19,643 nt of DNA from contig JAADDB010000146.1 in assembly GCA_013154135.1 (NCBI GenBank), positions 1 to 19,643 on the forward strand. Direction: 5' to 3'. The notes beneath the pieces are model-generated. The model did not search any database. It worked only from the letters and a program-made list of their open reading frames with translations, and was not told the origin of the DNA. The position numbers and the translations under genes were made by a program. The stretch is from Chloroflexota bacterium (lineage in GTDB: Bacteria; Chloroflexota; Anaerolineae; JAADDB01). Positions 1 through 7,068 of this stretch are shown in pieces (position 1 is the stretch's first letter; every line of letters starts with the position of its first letter).

Positions 1-348
1 ACCTCCGCTCCCGCGACCCCGTTGCCCGTCATCCCCCAACCCTCCCTCACGCCGACTCCACCCGTCACTCCCACGAGGACGCCCACCTCCACCCCGACAC
101 CCACCGACTCCCCGACTGCCACGTCCACGCCCACCCCGACCGCGACGCCTACGCCCACCGTCACGCCACGACCGCTTCCGCCGTCCGCTCCCACGGCCAC
201 ACCCATCCCGGCCCATCCCCCTACGCCCACCCCCAGACCCACGGCCACCTCCACGCCCACACCGGAACCCACGGCCACGCCCACCCCCGGGGTTACACCT
301 GTACCACCCACGCCCACCCGCACCCCGGGACCGCCCCCTGAACGGTAG
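1..348 (+). CDS. C-terminal part of a Pro/Thr-rich protein, 5' truncated by window edge
   Basis: The reading frame is open from the first base and ends at a TAG at 346-348, so the gene begins outside the window. All visible residues are low-complexity Thr-Pro repeats with Ala, Ser and some Val and Arg, ending in PGPPPER. No folded domain, cysteine or sorting motif can be seen. Such TP-rich stretches are common as extended linkers or tails in secreted and cell-surface proteins of Chloroflexota, but the role of this protein cannot be judged from the tail alone. The TAG stop overlaps the ribosome binding site of the sensor kinase that starts 9 bases downstream, so the two genes are probably co-transcribed. 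A TTG at 22 could act as a start for a short protein, but the open frame before it makes a truncated gene more likely. Confidence 0.6.
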   Translation, partial: TSAPATPLPVIPQPSLTPTPPVTPTRTPTSTPTPTDSPTATSTPTPTATPTPTVTPRPLPPSAPTATPIPAHPPTPTPRPTATSTPTPEPTATPTPGVTPVPPTPTRTPGPPPER

Positions 349-357
349 GAGGAGACG

Positions 358-2514
358 ATGGACCGGCTGGCCCTGTGGATACGCACCGAACGATACGTGG
401 GGACCCCTTTACGGATCCTCTTCATCTTCGCGGCGTTGGCCTTCTGGCGAAGTACGGTGCACGGCGCGTTCCGGGTAGGAGCGTTCCCCGGGTGGTGGGC
501 TTACCTGGTCTTTTTCCTCGCGACCCTCCTCCTGCTCCACCTCACCCCGCGCGCACGCCACACCTGGCCGGCCTTGGTCTTCGCCCAACTGGTGGATCTC
601 CTCTTCATCAGCTACATCATCACCCAAACGCCCACAGTCACCGGTCCGGTGTTGGCCCTCTACGCGCTGTGGATGGGGAAACAAATTCTCCTGGCCGGAA
701 CTACCCCCGTGTGGTACGTGAGCGCCTTCCTCACGGGCCCCGCGTATGTCCTGGCCCTCCGTCATGGCTGGGGACACTGGGGCTTTCTCCGGGATGAACT
801 CTTCTACCAAACTTACACCTTCCTCATGGTCGGCGCCTTGCTCGGGTGGGTCATCTCCCGCCACATCTACCAACTGCACAAGGAACTGGGCCACGAACGG
901 GAAGTCCTGGCCCAGAAGACAGAGGTGCTCCAACGCACGGCCACCGACCTGGGCATCCGTGTGCTGGAGCTGCGCGCGCTCCAGGACATCGCACATCAAC
1001 TTTCCACTTCCCTGCACCTGGAGGACATTGTCCAGCTGACCGTGGAACGCGCGCGGGACCTGTTCAGCGGCTCCCACGCGGCCCTTTTCCTGACCGATGG
1101 GGCAGAACACACTTGGCGCCCCGCGTACACATCCGGCTCAGCCTTGCCACCACCGCCCCCACGGCCCAGCGCCCAGCTGCTCCAACACCTCACCCTGGGC
1201 ACCCCGCGTCCCCTGCCCCCTGGGGATCCGCTGGTTGAGCGCGTGAACCAGGCCTGGGGAGAAGGGGAGCTCATCGCGGTGCCCCTCATCACCCGGGGGC
1301 GTCTCATCGCGTTCCTCCTCCTCCACCGGCCCGCGGACGCGGCCCCCTTTGACGAACGGCAACAACAGCTGGCCGAGAGCTTCGCCTTCCTGGCCGCGAC
1401 GGCCATTGAAAACGCCCGACTGTACGAAAACGTGGTCGAACAGCGCCAGGAGCTGGAAGCCGTGCTCCAGGGCATCGGCGACGCGGTCATCGTCACCGAC
1501 CGGGAACTGAACGTCCTCCTCGTCAACCCCGTGGCCATGCGCACCCTCCACTGGCACGAATCACCCGTCGGCCGGCCGTTGGCCCAGGTCATCCACAACC
1601 CGGAACTGGTGGAGCTGGTCCGGGAGGTCATCACCCAACAGGGGGGCGTGCTCACCCGGGATATCACCTTCACCCATCCCGGGGACAAACCCCACACCTA
1701 CCAAGCCGTCACCTCTCCCATCCGCAGCCACGGCGAAGCCATTCGCGGCGCGGTGACCGTGTTGCGGGACATCACCGCGCAGAAAGAGCTGGAACGGATG
1801 AAGAGCAACTTCATCTCCGTCATCAGCCATGAGCTGAAGACACCTCTCCACTCCATCAAGGGGTTTGTGGAAATCATCCGCATGGGGAAGGCCGGGCCCA
1901 TCACCGACCTCCAGGCCGACTTCCTCACCACCGTCAAGGAACAGACGCAAGTGCTCCAGCGCATGATCGACGACCTCCTGGTCTTCTCCCGTCTCGAAGC
2001 GGGAGAGCTGAAGATGCACGTGGAGGAGATCTCCCTGGCCGCGATCGCGGACCGGGTGGTGCAGAAGTTGACTCCCATCGCGGAAGAGAAGGGCATTCTC
2101 CTGCACAACCAAATCCCCCACACCCTGCCGGATATTGAGGGGGATTACATGCGCATGGAGCAGGTGCTCACTAACCTGGTGGAGAACGCGCTCAAGTTCA
2201 CGCCCTCCGGCGGGAAGGTGACCGTGGGCGGGGAAGATCGGGGGGAGAAGGTGCGCATTTGGGTGCAGGACACGGGCATTGGGATCCCGGAATCGGAACA
2301 GGAGCGGATTTTCGAGCGCTTCTACCAGGTGGACACGAGTGAGCGCCGGGCGTACAGGGGCGCGGGCCTGGGGTTGACCATCTGCAAGTACATTGTCGAG
2401 CGGCATCACGGCCGCATTTGGGTGGAGAGCACGCCGGGCCGGGGAAGCACGTTCTACGTGGAGCTGCCCAAACGCCTGCCGCCCATCCACGAGCCACTGG
2501 ATTTCTACGGATAG
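358..2514 (+). CDS. membrane sensor histidine kinase with GAF and PAS domains
   Basis: This 718-residue protein is a two-component sensor kinase. About six hydrophobic segments fill residues 16-170 and form an integral membrane sensor. They are followed by a coiled coil (about 172-205), a GAF domain (about 210-352), a PAS domain (about 365-475) and a transmitter. The H-box SHELKTP puts the phospho-acceptor at His491. The N-box NLVENALKF (Asn606, Asn610), G1 box DTGIGIP (Asp638) and G2 box GAGLGL (from 668) are all intact, so it should be an active kinase. A strong AGGAGGAG (347-354) precedes the ATG. No response regulator is adjacent; the nearest receiver gene is about 12 kb away and on the other strand. 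A short proline run (PPPPPPRP) lies inside the GAF region. The signal sensed is unknown. Confidence 0.93.
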   Translation: MDRLALWIRTERYVGTPLRILFIFAALAFWRSTVHGAFRVGAFPGWWAYLVFFLATLLLLHLTPRARHTWPALVFAQLVDLLFISYIITQTPTVTGPVLALYALWMGKQILLAGTTPVWYVSAFLTGPAYVLALRHGWGHWGFLRDELFYQTYTFLMVGALLGWVISRHIYQLHKELGHEREVLAQKTEVLQRTATDLGIRVLELRALQDIAHQLSTSLHLEDIVQLTVERARDLFSGSHAALFLTDGAEHTWRPAYTSGSALPPPPPRPSAQLLQHLTLGTPRPLPPGDPLVERVNQAWGEGELIAVPLITRGRLIAFLLLHRPADAAPFDERQQQLAESFAFLAATAIENARLYENVVEQRQELEAVLQGIGDAVIVTDRELNVLLVNPVAMRTLHWHESPVGRPLAQVIHNPELVELVREVITQQGGVLTRDITFTHPGDKPHTYQAVTSPIRSHGEAIRGAVTVLRDITAQKELERMKSNFISVISHELKTPLHSIKGFVEIIRMGKAGPITDLQADFLTTVKEQTQVLQRMIDDLLVFSRLEAGELKMHVEEISLAAIADRVVQKLTPIAEEKGILLHNQIPHTLPDIEGDYMRMEQVLTNLVENALKFTPSGGKVTVGGEDRGEKVRIWVQDTGIGIPESEQERIFERFYQVDTSERRAYRGAGLGLTICKYIVERHHGRIWVESTPGRGSTFYVELPKRLPPIHEPLDFYG

Positions 2515-2526
2515 GCGTGAGTAAGG

Positions 2527-2556
2527 AGTAACGATTGACGATTAACGATTAAGGGG
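2527..2556 (+). repeat. heptanucleotide repeat array A
   Basis: Units AGTAACG, ATTGACG and ATTAACG are followed by a terminal ATTAAGG plus extra G residues. It lies 12 bases after the kinase stop codon, between convergent genes. It shares its consensus and its fixed TTAAGGGG end with the other arrays in the window. Confidence 0.8.
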
Positions 2557-2613
2557 GGCTCGGCTGAAAGATGTGGTTGGCTTGAATGGGCAAGGTTGTG
2601 GCGAGGGGGGATG

Positions 2614-2644
2614 AGTAACGATTAACGATTAACGATTAAGGGGT
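2614..2644 (+). repeat. heptanucleotide repeat array B
   Basis: Units AGTAACG, ATTAACG and ATTAACG are followed by ATTAAGG and a G run. It has the same orientation as array A, 87 bases further on. Confidence 0.8.
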
Positions 2645-2680
2645 TGGCGGAAGGGCGAGGTAGGCCGGGGTGGGTGAGGT

Positions 2681-2710
2681 TATAACGCATAACGAGTAAC
2701 GAGTAAGGGG
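2681..2710 (+). repeat. heptanucleotide repeat array C
   Basis: Units TATAACG, CATAACG and AGTAACG are followed by AGTAAGG and a G run. This is the most divergent of the three arrays between the kinase and the ABC ATPase gene. Confidence 0.75.
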
Positions 2711-2759
2711 GCGGGAGGGCCCATCGTGGGCCGTTTGTGGCGATGCTCGGCCGGTTACT

Positions 2760-3923
2760 TTAGCCCGGGGGTTCAGCCCCGGGCTCTTTTTCGTCCCGAA
2801 CACACCCCACTTGCTCCGGTGCGACCGACCAACGGATATGCGCGCCCACCGGGGGCGGAACTTCCACCCGAAAGCGAAGCAAGCGCCCTCGCGGCGTGCG
2901 CACGTCCACCCGATACACATCCCCCAGGAAAACCACATCCACCACCCGACCGGAGAGGACATTCTCCTCCCCAGACGCCGGGATGTCCTCCCTCACCGCG
3001 GTGGGGCGGAGGAGGACGAGCAGCCGTTCTCCCGGCCGGACTTTTGGATCCTCACAGGAAGGGGTGAAAACGCCTTCCTCCGTCTCCACCCGCAGCGGCT
3101 GCACGGAAAGGACCCGGCCGGGCAAGATGTTGCGTAGGCCCAGGAACTGGGCAACCCACGCGTTGGCCGGCCGCGCGTACACGGATTCCGGCGTGCCCCC
3201 TTGCACAATCCGGCCTTCCCGCAGGATGAGCACCCGATCCGCGAGGGCAAAGGCCTCCTCCTGATCGTGGGTCACGTAGATGGCCGGGGTCTCCGCCTCG
3301 CGCAAGATGCGCCGCAGGTCCTCCAACAGACGCTCCCGCAAGGTGCGATCCAGGGACCCGAGAGGTTCGTCCAACATGAGCAGCCGCGGGCGGGGCGCAA
3401 GGGTGCGCGCGAGAGCTACCCGCTGCTGTTCCCCACCGGAAAGCTCCGTCACCCGGCGTTGTGCCAGATGCTCCAAGTTCACCCGGCGCAACGCGTCGGC
3501 CACCCGAGGTTCGATTTCTTCGCGGGGCAGGCCCTGCATGCGCAGGCCAAAGGCCACATTGTCCCACACGGTCAGGTGGGGAAAGAGGGCATAGTCCTGG
3601 AACATGAGGCCGAACCCGCGCTTGTGCACGGGCACCGCGGTGAGGTCTTCCCCAGCCCAGAGGATCTCCCCTTCGTCCGGTTCTTCCAGGCCCGCGATGA
3701 GCCGGAGCAGGGTGCTCTTCCCACTCCCGGAAGGCCCCAACAGGCAGAGGGTTTCCCCGGGATACAGGCGAAAGGTGATGTCCCGCAGGACCGGAGTCTC
3801 CCCAAAGGATTTGAAGACGTGTTTGAGGTGGAGAAGGGGGGAAAGGGAAGGGGCGACCTGGGTGGTCGCCCCTGAAGTGTCTGGATGAGGATGTCTGCTC
3901 TCGGCCGGTGTGTGACCGTTCAT
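2760..3923 (-). CDS. ABC transporter ATP-binding subunit, CysA/PotA/FbpC type with TOBE region
   Basis: This 387-residue protein is the ATPase of an importer that pairs with a separate permease and a solute-binding protein. Walker A is GPSGSGKST (63-71), the Q-loop Gln is 109 (MFQDYALFPHLTVWDNV), the signature is LSGGE (161-165), Walker B is LLMLDEP (181-187) and the H-loop His is 219 (YVTHDQEEAF). Residues about 240-375 form the TOBE-like C-terminal part of the sulfate/spermidine/iron/thiamine ATPases. The substrate cannot be told from the sequence. The ATG directly follows the nuoN stop (TGAATG), so translation is probably coupled to nuoN; only a weak AGGG precedes it. The first 30 residues are a low-complexity extension before the domain starts. 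No permease or binding-protein gene is in the window, so it is an orphan subunit here. The last eight residues are encoded by a palindromic terminator element. Confidence 0.88.
   Translation of the reverse strand: MNGHTPAESRHPHPDTSGATTQVAPSLSPLLHLKHVFKSFGETPVLRDITFRLYPGETLCLLGPSGSGKSTLLRLIAGLEEPDEGEILWAGEDLTAVPVHKRGFGLMFQDYALFPHLTVWDNVAFGLRMQGLPREEIEPRVADALRRVNLEHLAQRRVTELSGGEQQRVALARTLAPRPRLLMLDEPLGSLDRTLRERLLEDLRRILREAETPAIYVTHDQEEAFALADRVLILREGRIVQGGTPESVYARPANAWVAQFLGLRNILPGRVLSVQPLRVETEEGVFTPSCEDPKVRPGERLLVLLRPTAVREDIPASGEENVLSGRVVDVVFLGDVYRVDVRTPRGRLLRFRVEVPPPVGAHIRWSVAPEQVGCVRDEKEPGAEPPG
2762..2792 (+). terminator. rho-independent terminator, plus strand
   Basis: A perfect 9-bp stem (AGCCCGGGG at 2762-2770, CCCCGGGCT at 2777-2785) with a 6-base loop is followed by C and five T. 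It fits termination of the plus-strand transcript from the sensor kinase. It also overlaps the last codons of the convergent ABC ATPase gene, where it encodes the EPGAEPPG end. The minus strand has no T run after the stem. Confidence 0.65.
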
Positions 3924-5393
3924 TCAGAGCCCTAACATGCCCGCGGCTCCCTGGGAGGCCATGAACGCGAACCAGTTCATGAAGATGCCCACGCCAAAGA
4001 CCGCGATGATCATCAGCCAGAGGGCCCAACGCATGCTCCGAGCCACCGCGAAGGGTGCTCGCTCCGGTTCTTCGACGAAGAACATTTGCTTGACGACTTT
4101 CAAGTAGTAGCCCGCGGCCAGGACTGCGTTGATCAGGGCGACCACGGCCAGGACGTAGTACTCCTGCCGCACAACCGGTGCGAAGACGAAGAGTTTGGCG
4201 GCAAAGCCGGCCAGGGGCGGAACTCCGGCCAAGCTGAGGAGGAAGATGAGCATGGCCGCGGCCAGGAAGGGCGCCCGACCTACAAGACCGGCAAAGTGGT
4301 CCAGGGTGGCCCCGCCGGTTCCGTCCTCCACCGCGGCGACCACAGCAAAGGCGCCCGCGTTGGTGAACGCGTAGGCCACTACGTACATGAGAACGCCGTC
4401 CAGCCCGTTAAAGGGCTGACCCAGCGCCGTCGTCACGGCCACCAGGCCCATGAGGATGAACCCCGCGTGGGCGATGCTGGAGTAGGCCAACATGCGCTTG
4501 ACGCTGGTCTGGCGCAGGGCAATGAGGTTACCCAACGTCATGGTCAACACGGCCAGACCGTACAGGAGTGCGGTCCAGGAGCTCTGCAGTGCGGGCATGG
4601 CCACCAGGAACATGCGGGCCATCACCGCGAACCCCGTGGCCTTGGACACGGTGGAGAGGAACATGGTCACCGGGGTCGGTGCGCCCTCGTACGCGTCGGG
4701 GGCCCACTGGTGGAAGGGTACCAGGGAGGCTTTGAACGCGAAGCCCACGGTCACTAGCACAATCGCGGGCCAAGCCAGCCATTCCATGTTGACCAACACA
4801 TCCCCGTTGAGGAGTCTGCGGGCGATCTCCTGCAAGTCTGTGGTTCCGGTCACCCCGTACAGGAGGGAAAACCCGTACAGCATGATGGCCGAGGCCACCG
4901 CGCCGTAGAGGAAGTACTTGATGGCCGCCTCGTTGGAGCGCTTGTCGTCCCGCAGGAAACCGGTGAGCACGTAGGAAACGATGCTCAACGTTTCCAGGCC
5001 CAAGTACAAAGTGATGAGATCGCGGGCGGAGACCGCGATGTAAACGGCCAGGGTCGCGACCAACAAGAAAGCGTAGAACTCGCCCACGTACCGCGTCCGG
5101 GCTCGCATGTAGCGCACGCTGGCCAAGACCACCAGGATCACCGCTACCGCGGCCACCATCTTGAAGAACGCGGCGAACGTATCCGCGGCCAACGTCTGAG
5201 CTACCACCTCCCGGGTGCCCCACTGGGCGAAAACGGCCAGGAAGGATAGGGCCAACCCGACAATGCTCAGCCCCGGCAAAAGACCCAGGGCCGTACGCCG
5301 CCGCGCGTACAAGTCCACAAAGATGACTACCAATGCCGTGACCAGCAAAATCAGTTCCGGCAAAAGACGAATGAACGTCGACGTGTCAAACAT
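3924..5393 (-). CDS. nuoN: NADH-quinone oxidoreductase subunit N
   Basis: This 489-residue, highly hydrophobic protein with about 14 membrane segments is one of the three antiporter-like proton-pumping subunits of complex I. Conserved charged residues are present: Glu134 in LGLETLSIVSYVLTGF and Lys221 in FAFKASLVPFHQWAPDAYEG, followed by the family motif TPVTMFLSTVSKATGF. Length matches family members. It is the last nuo gene in the operon. The ATG is preceded by GGAGG at a rather long 12-base spacing. A long imperfect hairpin lies between nuoM and this gene. The stop codon abuts the start of an ABC ATPase gene that has no known role in complex I. Confidence 0.96.
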   Translation of the reverse strand: MFDTSTFIRLLPELILLVTALVVIFVDLYARRRTALGLLPGLSIVGLALSFLAVFAQWGTREVVAQTLAADTFAAFFKMVAAVAVILVVLASVRYMRARTRYVGEFYAFLLVATLAVYIAVSARDLITLYLGLETLSIVSYVLTGFLRDDKRSNEAAIKYFLYGAVASAIMLYGFSLLYGVTGTTDLQEIARRLLNGDVLVNMEWLAWPAIVLVTVGFAFKASLVPFHQWAPDAYEGAPTPVTMFLSTVSKATGFAVMARMFLVAMPALQSSWTALLYGLAVLTMTLGNLIALRQTSVKRMLAYSSIAHAGFILMGLVAVTTALGQPFNGLDGVLMYVVAYAFTNAGAFAVVAAVEDGTGGATLDHFAGLVGRAPFLAAAMLIFLLSLAGVPPLAGFAAKLFVFAPVVRQEYYVLAVVALINAVLAAGYYLKVVKQMFFVEEPERAPFAVARSMRWALWLMIIAVFGVGIFMNWFAFMASQGAAGMLGL

Positions 5394-5416
5394 GGTTCCC
5401 GTTTTCCTCCAACAAG

Positions 5417-5457
5417 AGGATAGTGGCCAGGGACATGAAGTCCCTCGCCATCATCCT
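5417..5457 (-). other. intercistronic stem-loop between nuoM and nuoN
   Basis: An outer imperfect stem (AGGATAGTGGC with GCCATCATCCT, one mismatch and one G-T) continues through a C-C mismatch into a perfect 6-bp inner stem (AGGGAC with GTCCCT) around the loop ATGAA. It overlaps the nuoM stop codon and lies before the nuoN ribosome binding site. There is no T run, so mRNA processing, stability or translational control is more likely than termination. Confidence 0.5.
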
Positions 5458-7009
5458 AGTGGAACATGAACCCGGCTTTTGTCAGCAATTCCACCGCGGC
5501 CTGGTTGAAGAAGTTGACCAGCGGGGTGGGGTAAAGTCCCAAGATGAACATGATAAGCACCAGCGGCCAAAGGGTGGCTTTCTCGTAGCCCTCCATATCC
5601 CACAACTTGTCTCCCCAGCGTTCCTCGTTGAACTCGCCCAGGAACACGTTGGCCACGATGCGCCAGAGGATGTAGCCGGCCGTCACCACCACGCCGATGA
5701 CACCGATGGCCGCCCAAACACGGACGATGTCGAACGCGCCCCGGAAGACGAAGAACTCGGACCAGAACCCGGCCAGACCGGGCAGACCCAGGGACGCGAA
5801 CCCTGCGACCATGAAGATGCCGTAGTAGTAAGGCAACTTGCCGCTCAGACCGCCAAAGGCGGTGAGGTCACGGGTGTGGGCCCGCTCGTAGAGGATGCCC
5901 ACCAGGAAGAAGAGGGCGCCGGTGATGATGCCGTGGTTGAACATTTGGAGCATGGCCCCGTCCATGGCCAGGGCAGCACTGTCGGGCGAGAGGGGCACGA
6001 CTTTGCCGCTCAGGGCAACGCCCGCCGCGCCCAAACCCAACATCACATACCCCATGTGACTCACCGAGGAGTAAGCAATGAGGCGCTTGAGGTCTGTCTG
6101 AGCCATACAGACGAAGGCCCCGTAGACGATGCTGATGACGCCCAAGATCACCATGAGAAAGCCCCAATAGGCAAACGCGGTGGGGAGGATGGGCAAGAGA
6201 ATGCGCAAGAACCCGTACGCGCCCAGCTTCAGCAAGATGCCGGCCAGAATCACGGACCCGGCGGTAGGCGCCTCCGTGTGGGCATCGGGCAACCAGGTGT
6301 GGAAGGGCCAGGAGGGCACCTTGATGGCCAACCCCAAGAAGATGCCGAAGAACACCAGACTGGCCTTGAAGATGTCATCCGCGAAGGGACGCTTCTCTGC
6401 CAACTGGACGATGTCAAAGGTGCCCGCGTGGAAGTACAGGGCCAAGAAGGCCAACAACATGGCCACCGAACCGACCAGGGTGTAGAGGAAGAACTTCAAG
6501 GACGCGTACATCCGGTTCTCGTGGCCCCAGATGCCGATGAGGAAGAACATGGGCACCAGGCCCACCTCCCAAAACACGTAGAAGAGGACCAAGTCCAGCG
6601 CCATGAAAACGCCGAACATCCCCGTCTCCAGCAACAGGAAGAGGAAGAAATACTCCTTGACCCGGTGCTTGATGACCCGGGCGGAGTAGTACAAGGAGAG
6701 GGTGGTCAACAGGGCCGTGAGGAAGATCAAGGGCACACTCAGCGCGTCCGCGCCGATGTGATAGGAAGCCCTCAACTGGGGAATCCACGTCACCTGCACA
6801 TCATAGTGAATCCCCCCGCCCCGGGGCAGAAAACGGGCCCCATAGTCCACAAAGAGCAAGGCGGACAATACCAACGGGACCACACTCATCCAAATGGAGA
6901 CCCGTCGGATCTGGTCCTCCTTCTCCTTGGGCAGCATGAGGACCCAAATCGAGGCCAACAACGGCCAGAAGAGAATAATCGTCAACACCCATCGATCGAA
7001 GAAAGCCAT
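5456..7009 (-). CDS. nuoM: NADH-quinone oxidoreductase subunit M
   Basis: This 517-residue integral membrane protein is an antiporter-like subunit of the complex I membrane arm that carries protons across the inner membrane. Glu148 lies in YVFWEVGLVPMFFLIG and Lys230 in LAIKVPSWPFHTWLPDAHTEAPT, both central to the proton channel in the family, and the run AGILLKLGAYG is typical. Length is normal. GGAGG lies 7 bases before the ATG. It is in the usual L-M-N order, with 59 bases to nuoL and 62 bases to nuoN. Confidence 0.97.
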   Translation of the reverse strand: MAFFDRWVLTIILFWPLLASIWVLMLPKEKEDQIRRVSIWMSVVPLVLSALLFVDYGARFLPRGGGIHYDVQVTWIPQLRASYHIGADALSVPLIFLTALLTTLSLYYSARVIKHRVKEYFFLFLLLETGMFGVFMALDLVLFYVFWEVGLVPMFFLIGIWGHENRMYASLKFFLYTLVGSVAMLLAFLALYFHAGTFDIVQLAEKRPFADDIFKASLVFFGIFLGLAIKVPSWPFHTWLPDAHTEAPTAGSVILAGILLKLGAYGFLRILLPILPTAFAYWGFLMVILGVISIVYGAFVCMAQTDLKRLIAYSSVSHMGYVMLGLGAAGVALSGKVVPLSPDSAALAMDGAMLQMFNHGIITGALFFLVGILYERAHTRDLTAFGGLSGKLPYYYGIFMVAGFASLGLPGLAGFWSEFFVFRGAFDIVRVWAAIGVIGVVVTAGYILWRIVANVFLGEFNEERWGDKLWDMEGYEKATLWPLVLIMFILGLYPTPLVNFFNQAAVELLTKAGFMFH

Positions 7010-7068
7010 AGGTGTTCCTCCCGGATACTCAAAATGAAATCTGGATAACAGAGCAAATGGACATCAAA

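Noticed and set aside
2527..2710. Heptad arrays as a possible CRISPR array
   Set aside because: Units are 7 bases and directly adjacent, with no spacers, and no cas genes are present.
2718..2732. GGCCCA-TCG-TGGGCC dyad as terminator of the ABC ATPase gene
   Set aside because: Only 6 bp with a 3-base loop and no T run on the minus strand.
5423..7048. Long open frame of 541 codons opposite nuoM
   Set aside because: It mirrors nuoM on the other strand, is rich in Gln, His, Gly and Glu as expected from reverse-complemented membrane codons, and has no family features.
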